The position numbers were made by a program, and so were the translations under genes. 64,000 bases of DNA from Oscillospiraceae bacterium (GTDB lineage Bacteria; Bacillota; Clostridia; Oscillospirales; Ruminococcaceae), in assembly GCA_017472965.1 (NCBI GenBank), contig JAFUNR010000023.1, positions 45,530-109,529 of the forward strand, written 5' to 3'. Shown in pieces: positions 23,827 to 32,858 of the stretch. The notes beneath the pieces were generated by a model. That model had not been told where the DNA came from. It saw nothing but the letters and a program-made list of their open reading frames with translations, and ran no database searches. Positions within the stretch are counted from its first letter, which is position 1; each line of letters begins with the position of its first letter.

Positions 23827-26784
23827 ATGGAAGTTGTCAAAAAAGTCGGCCCGCTTCAGCTGCGTGTGCGCGGCGGCGGCATCACCCTGACAGATGAGCG
23901 CCAGCTGGAGCGCATCATCGCCGGCCCCGAGACCCCGCTGTTCGGTGAGCTGGATGAAAACCGCGAATCCAAATCTCTGTATAAGGATAAAAGCGAGTCG
24001 CTGATGACCCGCATCAAGGCGGCGGAAGAGCGCAACGGCTCCATGTTCTCCATCGCGTACGACTATTTCTTCGGCGGCACCAGCCGCAGCAACTACCCCA
24101 GCGACGATATCACCGTCAAGGCCTTCAAGGTGGTGCATGACACCGCCAAGGAGCACGGCATGAAGTTTGAGGCCTCCATCCTCTCTCCGCTGGATACCGG
24201 CGGCGGCTGGGCCAAGATGAGCGATGAGACCGGCTTTTCCATGCAGTATCTGGAAACCGACATCAAGCCCGACGGCAGCTATGCCGCGGATCTGGTGGGT
24301 CAGATCCAGTGGGTCAACAACAAGGGTCCCATCCGTCTGACTCCGCACCATGTGCTGGTGTACGCCTTCAACGAGGAGCGTGTGGAGGGCACCCCGTATT
24401 TCTATGTGGATGAAAACGCCATCGTGGATATCTCCTCCACTGCAAGCTATGTGATGGAGACCGACAAGGCGGAGGGCACCGGCTACATCCGCTGCCCGCT
24501 GCACATCTCCGGCAAGTGGGAGAACCCCACCGCCAACCGTGCGCTGTGCATCATGGTGTACCGCACCCCCGAGCTGGATTATTTTGCACCCAGCGCCATG
24601 GAATTCATGAAAAAGCTGCTGGATGACCACAACGCTGCCGGCATCAGCTACGGCGCCTTCTATTCCGACGAGATGCACATCCAGTTCGACTGGGATCTGG
24701 AGCGCCATTTCGGCGAGACCGAGATCAACACCCGCTATGTCACCCCCGCGCTGGGTAAGGTCTATGCGGAAAAATACGGCGAGAAGTACCGCGATTTTGC
24801 CAAGTATCTGATCTACATGGCATACCATCAGCACGATTTCCTGCCCGGCGAGGAAGGTGTGGAGAACGCCCAGCATGTCTTTGGCAAAACGCCGCAGGAT
24901 ATCGCCAATACATGGCTGTTCCGCAACCGCTATTTTGAGCTGCTGCAGCGCACTGTGGTGGATCTCTCCAATAAATCCAAGGAATATGCCGAAAGCCTGT
25001 GGGGCGGCCCCATCCTGACCCACGCCCACGCCACATGGCAGGAAAGCCCCACCTGCGACCATTTCTCCACGGTGGATCTGCGCGCCGCTCTGGGCGAGGA
25101 ATACGCCGGCATCGATGAAAAGACCTCCTCTCTGGAGGACCGCGCACGGCTGCAGGAGGCTCTGGCAGCCAAGGAGGACGAGCTGGGCGTATCCCACTAC
25201 GATTACACCCCGCTGTATGCGTGGAGCTCCTCCATCCGCGAGAATATCTCCGCCTGCTACGACTACTTCAAGTGGAATGAGTTCCTCACCGGCTCCGGCA
25301 CCGACCACGCCGAGTGCGGCTTCACCAGTGACCGCAACTACTATGCGCAGTGTCTGGGCGCCAGCTTCGCCGATCTGAACGATTACGAGTCCGCCTATGC
25401 CGCCTGCTGGGGCATGCCCGGCAAGGTGATGGATATGTACGGCCGTATCAATATCGTTTACGGTGTCGGTCAGGCGGGCCCCGTGCCGCATGCCAACGAG
25501 GCCACCTTCGTCAACGGTCTGGGCACCCGCCGCACCGATGTGCTGGCCATGTATCCCATCAAGCTGAACAACGTGGAAGAGCGCTTCGGCAGCTGGATGG
25601 TGCAGTACGGCTACTGCAACTACATCACCGAGGAAAAGCTGCTGGAGAATGCCGTTGTCACCGAAAAGGGTACGCTGCGTGTCAAGGGACAGGAATACCG
25701 CTGTCTGGTGGTCATGTTCGAGCCGTTCCTCGATGACAGGACCTTCGACCTGCTGGAGCAGTTCCTTTCTGCCGGCGGCAAGGTGGTTTGGATGAGCATC
25801 CCCGCACTGACCAATGCAGCGGGCGAGGATGTGACCGAACACTTCAGGAAGCTGTTCGGCCTGAAGAGCATCGCCGCCGCCAGCGAGGGCAAAAAGTGTC
25901 AGGGCGCCGAGATCGCCTTCACCGGCCGTCTGTCCGGCATCCATGCCATGAAGGTGCCCACCGATTTCGTGGTGGATATGGTGTATCCCTGTCTGGCCGA
26001 TGCCGGTGCGGAGCCCGTCGCCACCCTGAATGACCACTGTGTGGGTGTCTGCAAGCCTTATGCAAACGGCGGTCTGGCAGTGTATGCCGGCTTCCGTGTG
26101 CGTGATGACCAGTCCGGCTCCACCGGTAAGGATGTTGACAGCCTGTACCGTGTGCTGATGCGCATCGGCGCATACCGTCCCGGTTCGCTGGAGGCCCGCG
26201 GCCGTGAGCCCGGCAGCAAGTATGTGTACAACACTTTTGCCGATGGCTCCATCGCCGTTGCTCCGCATATGCGCGGCATCCGCGAAGCATGGGAGGGCCC
26301 CTTCTTCCGCGATAAGGAGTATGACGCCGTGGCGCTGTCCCGCCGTCCGGATATCGTTGACCCCGTGGTGGAGCTCAACGAGGAGATCGCCGGCCGCAAC
26401 ATCCGCTTTGCCGGTGACGATGTCCTGGCCTACCGTCTGGATGATAACGGCGCACCCGTGGCCTTCTTCGGCGTGGGTACCGACGGCATCGAGGTGGACG
26501 GCAAAAAGTACACCTTTGCCGACCGCAAGGCCAAGTTCGAGTTCACCCCCGTGCCCGAGCGCTACCGTGCCGACGGCCTGAAGAATGTGGTGTTCGTCAC
26601 CTGCTGGACGGAGGGCGCCGTGCTGACGATCCCCGCCGCCGGCGAGGGCGCCCCGCAGGTGCTGGGCTGCGAATGGGATCTGTTTGGGGCCAATATCCCT
26701 GTGGAGCACAAGTGGGATGGCCGTAATGTCACCTTCACCGTCACTCCCGAGCTGGCGGCAAAGCACATCGCCATCGTGTTCTGA
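23827..26784 (+). CDS. GH-3: putative glycoside hydrolase paralog (subtype B)
   Basis: The protein has 985 aa from ATG 23827 with AGAAGGAGG upstream; the in-frame start at 23740 lies inside the promoter and is rejected. It keeps all invariant family blocks: YDYFFGG, VYRTPELDYF, FYSDEMHIQFDWDLERHFG, YLIYMAYHQHDFLPG, ESPTCD, GSGTDHAE and LSAGGKVVWM. It is closest to GH-2: both carry CSTVD/FSTVD-type sequence after ESPTCD, a PHANEATFVNGLGTRRTD-type block, and nearly identical C-terminal thirds (FFGVGTDGIEVDG, WTEGAVLTIPAAGEGAP). Cytoplasmic, substrate unknown. Confidence 0.6.
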   Translation: MEVVKKVGPLQLRVRGGGITLTDERQLERIIAGPETPLFGELDENRESKSLYKDKSESLMTRIKAAEERNGSMFSIAYDYFFGGTSRSNYPSDDITVKAFKVVHDTAKEHGMKFEASILSPLDTGGGWAKMSDETGFSMQYLETDIKPDGSYAADLVGQIQWVNNKGPIRLTPHHVLVYAFNEERVEGTPYFYVDENAIVDISSTASYVMETDKAEGTGYIRCPLHISGKWENPTANRALCIMVYRTPELDYFAPSAMEFMKKLLDDHNAAGISYGAFYSDEMHIQFDWDLERHFGETEINTRYVTPALGKVYAEKYGEKYRDFAKYLIYMAYHQHDFLPGEEGVENAQHVFGKTPQDIANTWLFRNRYFELLQRTVVDLSNKSKEYAESLWGGPILTHAHATWQESPTCDHFSTVDLRAALGEEYAGIDEKTSSLEDRARLQEALAAKEDELGVSHYDYTPLYAWSSSIRENISACYDYFKWNEFLTGSGTDHAECGFTSDRNYYAQCLGASFADLNDYESAYAACWGMPGKVMDMYGRINIVYGVGQAGPVPHANEATFVNGLGTRRTDVLAMYPIKLNNVEERFGSWMVQYGYCNYITEEKLLENAVVTEKGTLRVKGQEYRCLVVMFEPFLDDRTFDLLEQFLSAGGKVVWMSIPALTNAAGEDVTEHFRKLFGLKSIAAASEGKKCQGAEIAFTGRLSGIHAMKVPTDFVVDMVYPCLADAGAEPVATLNDHCVGVCKPYANGGLAVYAGFRVRDDQSGSTGKDVDSLYRVLMRIGAYRPGSLEARGREPGSKYVYNTFADGSIAVAPHMRGIREAWEGPFFRDKEYDAVALSRRPDIVDPVVELNEEIAGRNIRFAGDDVLAYRLDDNGAPVAFFGVGTDGIEVDGKKYTFADRKAKFEFTPVPERYRADGLKNVVFVTCWTEGAVLTIPAAGEGAPQVLGCEWDLFGANIPVEHKWDGRNVTFTVTPELAAKHIAIVF

Positions 26785-26799
26785 GTGTTTTCGCATCAC

Positions 26800-26857
26800 C
26801 CGCGGGGGCTGCCGGTTTCCGGCGGCTCCCGCTTGTGTCATACCTGCTTTTATGACA
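26800..26857 (+). promoter_or_regulatory. Two hairpins in the GH-3/GH-4 intergenic region
   Basis: A GC-rich stem, GGGGCTGCCGG with CCGGCGGCTCCC (about 26805-26830), has no T-run. A 7-bp inverted repeat, TGTCATA (26836-26842) with TATGACA (26851-26857), lies just before the ribosome binding site of GH-4. They may act in mRNA processing, attenuation or as an operator. No clear promoter or -54 box is seen, so GH-4 may be read through from GH-3. Confidence 0.5.
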
Positions 26858-26873
26858 GCGGAAAGGAATCGGT

Positions 26874-29840
26874 ATGGAGATCATCAAAAAAGAGGGCGTC
26901 ATGCATCTGCCGCCTCACCACAGCACCATCATCCTGACCAGCGAAAAACAGCTGGAACGCATCATCGAAGGCCCGGATACCCCGCTTTTTGAGGATGAAG
27001 AGCTGGGGCTTTCCGCAGAAAGACAAAAGCTCAACCGCGAAAAGAAGGAAACCGTGCGCACCAAGTGTGCCGCTGCCGCGGCAAGAGGCTGCGACCGGGT
27101 GGAAGTATCCTACGATTTCTTCTTCGGCGGCAGTATGCGTACTTTTTATCCCAGCGATGAGATCACCATCAAGGCGTTCAAGGTCATTCACGACACGGCA
27201 AAGGAATACGGCATGGGCTTCGGCGCTTCGGTGCTCAATCCGCTGGATATCGGCGGCGGCTGGGCCAAGGTCAGCGATGAAACCGGCTTTTCTTATCAAT
27301 ATCTGGAGACGGAGATCAGGCCCGATGGCAGCTATGCCGTGGATATGGTGGGGCAGCGGCAGTGGTACAATAATAAAGGCCCTATCCGTCTGACACCGTA
27401 TAAGGCGCTGGTCTATGCTTTCAACGAGGAGCGCATAGACGATACCCCGTATTTCTATGTGGATGAAAACGCTATCGTGGATATCTCCTCAACAGCCTCT
27501 TATGTGATGGAAACCGACAGGGAGACCGGCGACGGCTACATCCGCTGCCCGCTGCATATCTTTGGCAAATGGGAGAACCCCACTGCCAACCGGGCGCTGT
27601 GCATCATGGTGTACCGTACCCCCGAGCTGGATTATTTTGCCCCCAGCGCATCGGCCTTCCTGAAGGAGACACTGGATCGGCACAATGCAGCCGGCATCAC
27701 CTACACCGGTTTTTATTCCGATGAAATGCACATCCAGTTCGACTGGGATCTGGAGCGTCATTTCGGTGAGACCGAAATCAATACCCGTTATCTGACGCCC
27801 GGTCTGGCAAAGGTGTATGCGGAGAAGTATGGCGAAAAGTACCGGGACTTTGCGAAATATCTCATCTATATGGCCTATCATCAGCATGACTTTCTGCCCG
27901 GTGAGGAAGGCGGGGAGAATGCGCAGCATGTGTTCGGCAAAACGCCGGAGGCCATCAACGGGACATGGCTGTTCCGCAACCGGTATTTTGAGCTGCTGCA
28001 GCGCACGGTGGTGGATCTGTGCTGCGAGGCCAAGGCCTATGCCGAGAGCCTGTGGGGCGGCCCCATTATGACCCGTGCCCATGCCACATGGCAGGAAAGC
28101 CCCACCTGCGATCATTACTACCGAAGTGCAAACAATATCGGCGGCTTTGATGTCAGCGACCGGCTGGGTGATGCGTATGCGGATGTGACGCTGCAGTCCC
28201 CGCCGAAGCGCCGGGCCGAAATGGAGCTCGCCAAGGCGGCAAAGGCGCAGGAGCTGGGGATCAGCCGTTACGACTATACGCCGTGGTATGACTGGGGCGC
28301 TTCGATCCGGGAAAATATTTCCGCCTGCTATGATTACTTTAAGTGGAACGAATACTTTACCGGTGCCGGCACCGATCACGCCGAGGGCGGCAACCTTGAC
28401 CGGAATTATTATGCCCAGTGCCTTGCGGCCAGCTTCCATGAGCTGAATCAATTTGATTTTGCCCGCTGTTCCGCATGGGGCATGCCTGCGCCGGTGCTGA
28501 AGCTGTTTTACAACATAGCGGCGGCTTTTGGCAACTGGCATACCCTGCCGATGAGCTTTGTCAACGACCGCGGCACCCGCCGCACCGATGTGCTGGCGCT
28601 GTATCCCATCAAGCTGAACAATGCGGAGGAACGCTTTGGCAGCTGGATGGTCCAGTACGGCTACTGCAACTATATCACGGAGGAAAAGCTGCTGGAGAAT
28701 GCCTCCGTTACCGCAGACGGCTGCCTGCTGGTGCGGGGACAGAAGTTCCGCTGTCTGACCGTGCTGTTCGAGCCGTTCCTCCACGAAAAGACCTTTGCCC
28801 TGATCGAGGAATTCCTTGCTGCCGGCGGCCGTGTGCTGTGGATGAGCATTCCCGCGCTGTATGACTCGATGGGTGCAGATACCGCCGGACGCTTCAAAAA
28901 GATCTTTGGCATCCGCAGCATCGTCCCCGCCAGTGCAGGCGAAAAGCATGGCGGCGCCGGTGTGCAGTTTACCGGCAGCCTTGCCGGTGTGGCGGATATG
29001 GAGATCCCCACTGACTTCCTTGTGGACTTTGTCTACCCCTGTACCCCGGCAGACGGTGCGGAGACAGTTGCTGTACTGAACGGCAAAACGGTGGCTGTGT
29101 GCAAAAAATACGCGGGCGGCGGTCAGGCGGTGTATGCCGGCTTCCGTGTGCGGGACGATCAGTCCGGTTCACTGGGGAAAGAGGTCGATACCCTGTTCCG
29201 GGTGCTGTGCGCTATGGGAGCGTATCGCCCCGGTTCGCTGGAGGTGCGCAGCCGTACACCGGGCGCGAAATATATGATGAATGTATTTGCCAACGGGGCG
29301 GTTTCGGTCGCACCGCACTTCCGTCAGGTCTATGAGAGCTGGGAGGGCAAATACTTCCGCGAGAAGGATTTTGATGATGCCGTTTTGGCGCAGCGCCCCG
29401 ATATTCCGGACGGCAGTATTTTGCTGGAAAACGAGCAGATCAACGGGCACAGCATCGGCTTTGCCGGTACCGGTCATGTGATGTGGCGGCTGGATGATGC
29501 CGGGGTGCCTGTGGCGCTGCGCTGCGAGGGTGCGGCGGGCATCACGGTGGACGGCGTTCCGTATATCTATGCCGATCGCCCCGCCTCCTTTGAGTTTGCT
29601 CCCATTGCGCCCGCATTCCTTGCCGATGGCGTGAAAGCGGCGGTGGGAGTCCTTGCACCTGCAGCCGGTGTCACATTGAGTATACCTGTTCCCGGTGAAG
29701 GAGAGCCGCAGGTACTGGCCTGTCGGGATGTCTGGTTTGACGCATCGGTTCCGGTGCAGCACACCTGTGCCGATGGCCGCATGAGCTTTACCGTCACCCC
29801 GGAGCTTGCCGGAAAAAATATTCTGATCGTATTTGTGTAA
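26874..29840 (+). CDS. GH-4: putative glycoside hydrolase paralog (subtype A)
   Basis: The protein has 988 aa, the same length as GH-1, from ATG 26874 (GGAAAGGA upstream). Like GH-1 it has FEDEELGLSAERQKLN-type and RTKCAAAAARGCDRVEV-type sequence near the N-terminus, and DHYYRSANNIGGFDVSDRLG after ESPTC, so it is subtype A. Invariant blocks FYSDEMHIQFDWDLERHFG, AYHQHDFLPG, GAGTDHAEG and LAAGGRVLWM are all present. Its C-terminal third is the most divergent (ALRCEGAAGITVDGV). The UroD-family gene follows 66 bp downstream with no terminator between, so the two are probably co-transcribed. Confidence 0.6.
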   Translation: MEIIKKEGVMHLPPHHSTIILTSEKQLERIIEGPDTPLFEDEELGLSAERQKLNREKKETVRTKCAAAAARGCDRVEVSYDFFFGGSMRTFYPSDEITIKAFKVIHDTAKEYGMGFGASVLNPLDIGGGWAKVSDETGFSYQYLETEIRPDGSYAVDMVGQRQWYNNKGPIRLTPYKALVYAFNEERIDDTPYFYVDENAIVDISSTASYVMETDRETGDGYIRCPLHIFGKWENPTANRALCIMVYRTPELDYFAPSASAFLKETLDRHNAAGITYTGFYSDEMHIQFDWDLERHFGETEINTRYLTPGLAKVYAEKYGEKYRDFAKYLIYMAYHQHDFLPGEEGGENAQHVFGKTPEAINGTWLFRNRYFELLQRTVVDLCCEAKAYAESLWGGPIMTRAHATWQESPTCDHYYRSANNIGGFDVSDRLGDAYADVTLQSPPKRRAEMELAKAAKAQELGISRYDYTPWYDWGASIRENISACYDYFKWNEYFTGAGTDHAEGGNLDRNYYAQCLAASFHELNQFDFARCSAWGMPAPVLKLFYNIAAAFGNWHTLPMSFVNDRGTRRTDVLALYPIKLNNAEERFGSWMVQYGYCNYITEEKLLENASVTADGCLLVRGQKFRCLTVLFEPFLHEKTFALIEEFLAAGGRVLWMSIPALYDSMGADTAGRFKKIFGIRSIVPASAGEKHGGAGVQFTGSLAGVADMEIPTDFLVDFVYPCTPADGAETVAVLNGKTVAVCKKYAGGGQAVYAGFRVRDDQSGSLGKEVDTLFRVLCAMGAYRPGSLEVRSRTPGAKYMMNVFANGAVSVAPHFRQVYESWEGKYFREKDFDDAVLAQRPDIPDGSILLENEQINGHSIGFAGTGHVMWRLDDAGVPVALRCEGAAGITVDGVPYIYADRPASFEFAPIAPAFLADGVKAAVGVLAPAAGVTLSIPVPGEGEPQVLACRDVWFDASVPVQHTCADGRMSFTVTPELAGKNILIVFV

Positions 29841-29906
29841 ACATCGTCCAACGCTACGGTGTGTGAAAAAGCTGTGCTTGTCAATAACAAAAAAGGTGGT
29901 ATTCCT

Positions 29907-31001
29907 ATGAGTGAAGTGATCAAAAAAGCCCCCGAGACAATGACCTCCAAGCAGCGCGTACGCAATACCTTTGCCCGCGAGAAAACCGATCGCGTGCCCA
30001 TTGATGTCAGCTTTAATGAGGATATTTACCGTCGTACCATGCGGGCACTGGGCGCAAAGAACAATGAAGAGCTGCTGGAGGGCCTGGGCGTGGATTTCCG
30101 TGCGGCGGGTGCACCCTATACCGGCCCGCTGCTTTATCCCGAAAAGCCCGGCAGAAATGTGGATCCCGTTTACGGCTTCTACACCCGCTGGGTGGAGCAC
30201 GGCAGCGGCGGCTACCACGATTTCTGTGATTTCCCCCTGAAGGATGCGGACAGTGAGACCATCTTCAATTTTCCGGTGCCCTCTGCGGATGATTTCGATT
30301 ATGACAGCGCGGAAGCCTATATGCGCGCCCATGCGGATAAAGCTCTCTATGTGGGCAATGCCGGCATCGCGGATATCATCAACTCCATCGGCCGCGTGAT
30401 GAGCATGGAGGATACCCTTGTCAACCTGATGACCGAGGACGAGGCAACGCTGGATCTGGTGGATCGCAAGCTGGACATGGAGCTGGGACAGATGGAGCGG
30501 CTGCTTGCCCGCTGCGGTGATATCGTCGATTTTGTGTGGCTCGGCGAGGATCTGGGTACCCAGATCGCCCCGATGATCAGTCTGGATATGTACCGCCGTG
30601 TACTGCGTCCCCGCCACCAGCGGTTTGTGGATCTGGCCAAAAGCTACGGCAAGCCGGTGATGATGCACAACTGCGGCTCCTCCAGCTGGGTGTATCCCGA
30701 TTTTCTGGAGATGGGCATCACCGCTGTCGATACCCTGCAGCCGGAGGCTGCCAATATGTCTCCTGCATATCTGAAGCAGAATTTCGGCGACCGCATGGTA
30801 TTCCATGGCTGCATCTCCACCGCAGGCCCGCTTTCCTTCGGCACCCCCGAGCAGGTGCGGGAGGAGGTGCGCTCCACACTGGAGATCATGATGCCCGGCG
30901 GCGGTTATATGCTGGCGCCCACCCACGCCATTCAGGACAATACCCCCACCGAAAACCTGCTGGCCATGTATCAGGCTGCCCACGATTTCGGCAGATACTG
31001 A
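29907..31001 (+). CDS. UroD-superfamily corrinoid-type methyltransferase
   Basis: The protein has 364 aa from ATG 29907 (AAAAGGTGG upstream). The barrel of the uroporphyrinogen decarboxylase superfamily is seen in RVRNTFAREKTDRVPID, GEDLGTQ, and GGGYMLAPTHAIQDNTPTEN. HNC (254-256) plus Cys302 in HGCIST form the HxC...C zinc site that marks the MtaA/CmuA-like methyltransferases, not HemE. Such proteins move methyl groups between a corrinoid protein, a thiol and a methylated substrate. No corrinoid protein is nearby. Its place at the end of the GH cluster suggests that the glycan is O-methylated, or that the protein handles another methyl donor; this is speculation. Confidence 0.8.
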   Translation: MSEVIKKAPETMTSKQRVRNTFAREKTDRVPIDVSFNEDIYRRTMRALGAKNNEELLEGLGVDFRAAGAPYTGPLLYPEKPGRNVDPVYGFYTRWVEHGSGGYHDFCDFPLKDADSETIFNFPVPSADDFDYDSAEAYMRAHADKALYVGNAGIADIINSIGRVMSMEDTLVNLMTEDEATLDLVDRKLDMELGQMERLLARCGDIVDFVWLGEDLGTQIAPMISLDMYRRVLRPRHQRFVDLAKSYGKPVMMHNCGSSSWVYPDFLEMGITAVDTLQPEAANMSPAYLKQNFGDRMVFHGCISTAGPLSFGTPEQVREEVRSTLEIMMPGGGYMLAPTHAIQDNTPTENLLAMYQAAHDFGRY

Positions 31002-31016
31002 TCCGGATGTGAAAAG

Positions 31017-31058
31017 AAGCGGACAGGACACATGCAAAGTGTTCTGTCCGCTTTTTTA
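31017..31058 (+). terminator. Terminator of the GH/UroD cluster
   Basis: AAGCGGACAGGACAC (31017-31031) pairs with GTGTTCTGTCCGCTT (31039-31053) with one G-U, then TTTTATT. Confidence 0.92.
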
Positions 31059-31168
31059 TTGTCCGCTTTGATGATTGTTTGTCGGCGTTCGGCTCCCGCA
31101 AACATGAATCCCTCTTTGCACTGCATATACTGATAAGGCTATCGGACGGTGCAAAGGGAGGAACACGC

Positions 31169-32752
31169 ATGGGCAGACGGGGACTGTTTTTGAAAAATGC
31201 CGTGGTGCTGACAGCGGCCACGCTGGCGCTGCGGCTGATCGGCATGGTGTTCCGGGTGGTGATCTCCAACAGGCTGGGCGCTGAGGGTATGGGCCTGTAC
31301 CAGATCGTGCTTTCGGTGTATATGCTGGCCACCACACTGGCAAGTGCCGGGATCTCGCTGGCAGTGACACGGCTGGTCAGCGAGGAACAGATCCGTACCC
31401 ACCGTGCGGGAATGAAAAAGCTGATGGGCTTCTGTATCGCTGTCAGCGCCGTGCTGGGCGCGGTGGTGGGCGCGGTGCTGTACGCTGCCGCCGGGATACT
31501 GGCCGCCCGCTGGATCGGTGAACCGGAAAGCGCCGGCAGCCTGCAGGTGCTCAGCCTGAGTATGCCGTTTCTGGCGGTTTCCGCCGCACTGCGGGGATAT
31601 TTTACCGCACGGCGGCGCATCGCATTTTCCAGCATGGCTCAGCTGCTGGAGCAGGGGGTCAAATTCGCCGCCTGTATGCTGCTCATCGGCGCATGGGGCG
31701 TGAACGATGCCGTGTTCGGGTGTTTTCTGGTGATGGCAGCGGATACCCTCTCCGAGTGGTTCAGCTTTGTCTTTCAGTACATCGGTTACCGGGCCGATGT
31801 GCGCCGTCTGCCGCAAAAGGGACTGCCGCTGGCCCGCACGCCTCCGCTGCATCAGCGCATGCTGGAGATCGCTGCGCCGGTGGCGGGGGTGCGCATCGTC
31901 GGCAGCGCGCTGTATACCGTGGAAAATACCCTTGTCCCCTCGCTGCTGGAAAGATATTTTTCCTCTGCGCAGGGGCTTGCCGCTGAAGCTGCCCGCAGCG
32001 GGGCGCTGGCACAATGGGGTCAGCTCAAGGGGATGGGCATTCCGGTGCTGATGTTCCCCTCCACGCTGCTGGCCTCTTTTGTTCTGCTTCTGGTGCCGGA
32101 GCTTTCCGAGCTGCGTGCCCGCGGCGACAGGCAGCGCTCACAGCAGGTGATCGCCCTTTCGCTGCAGGTGACGCTGACGGCTGCCATTGGGGTGGCGGCA
32201 GGGCTGTACCTGCTGGCAGAGCCGCTGTGCGAGGCCATCTACCCCGGACAGGGCATCGGCTTTTATGTACAGGTGCTGGCTCCGCTGGTGCCGTTCATGT
32301 ATCTGGAAAATGTGGCGGAGGGAATGCTCAAGGGGCTGGGAGAGCAGAAAATCACCTTTCGCTATTCTCTCATCAATGTGGCGGTGCGCCTTGTGCTGAT
32401 CGCCGTACTGGTGCCCCGTGCCGGGATGCGGGGTTTTCTGTGGATGATGCTCGTCGATAATGTGGTCACGGCACTGCTGCACGCCAATCGCGTGCTGGTG
32501 GTGATGCAGATGCGTGTGGATTGGCCCCGCTGGGTGCTGCGGCCGCTGGCGGCGGCTGCGGCGGTTTACGGCTGCGGCTTTTTTGTGTGCAGATGGCTGC
32601 GCACCGCCGGACAGGACGGCCTGTGGGCGGCACTTTTCACCGGCGCGGGTATGGCGGCAATTTATCTTGTGCTGCTGCCGGTGCTGCGCTGTTTTACGCC
32701 GCAGCAGCTGCGGGAACTGTTCGCTCTGACAAAGGCGGGGCGAAAAAGGTGA
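31169..32752 (+). CDS. SpoVB/MurJ-like lipid flippase (MOP superfamily)
   Basis: This 527-aa protein has about 14 hydrophobic segments. The start RRGLFLKNAVVLTAATLALR and the block RLGAEGMGLYQIVLSVYMLATTLASAG are typical of the SpoVB/YtgP-like branch of polysaccharide flippases. It probably moves lipid-linked cell wall or polysaccharide precursors across the membrane. ATG 31169 has GGGAGGAA upstream; the open frame continues upstream to 31079 without a second site. It follows the GH cluster terminator, and a TATACT (-10-like) lies at 31126. Role in sporulation versus vegetative wall growth cannot be told. Confidence 0.88.
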   Translation: MGRRGLFLKNAVVLTAATLALRLIGMVFRVVISNRLGAEGMGLYQIVLSVYMLATTLASAGISLAVTRLVSEEQIRTHRAGMKKLMGFCIAVSAVLGAVVGAVLYAAAGILAARWIGEPESAGSLQVLSLSMPFLAVSAALRGYFTARRRIAFSSMAQLLEQGVKFAACMLLIGAWGVNDAVFGCFLVMAADTLSEWFSFVFQYIGYRADVRRLPQKGLPLARTPPLHQRMLEIAAPVAGVRIVGSALYTVENTLVPSLLERYFSSAQGLAAEAARSGALAQWGQLKGMGIPVLMFPSTLLASFVLLLVPELSELRARGDRQRSQQVIALSLQVTLTAAIGVAAGLYLLAEPLCEAIYPGQGIGFYVQVLAPLVPFMYLENVAEGMLKGLGEQKITFRYSLINVAVRLVLIAVLVPRAGMRGFLWMMLVDNVVTALLHANRVLVVMQMRVDWPRWVLRPLAAAAAVYGCGFFVCRWLRTAGQDGLWAALFTGAGMAAIYLVLLPVLRCFTPQQLRELFALTKAGRKR

Positions 32753-32791
32753 ATTTTCCGTAAAAAACCGGGGAAAAGCAGAGCGAAGGAC

Positions 32792-32820
32792 TGGAATCTG
32801 CCAAAAAAATGTGCTATACT
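32792..32820 (+). promoter_or_regulatory. Promoter of the DEAD-box helicase gene
   Basis: TGGAAT (32792-32797), spacer 17, TATACT (32815-32820) with a TGC extended -10. Confidence 0.78.
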
Positions 32821-32858
32821 TAAATCCGTATGTGAAGATATGGAGAATGGAGTATCGC

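Noticed and set aside
21715-26841. Uninterrupted reverse-strand frame of about 1700 codons across the lyase-like gene and GH-3
   Set aside because: It is a shadow of GC-rich codon use. It has no ribosome binding site, has low-complexity His/Gly/Ala composition, and lies fully antisense to two well-supported genes. The same applies to the antisense frame 15192-18362.
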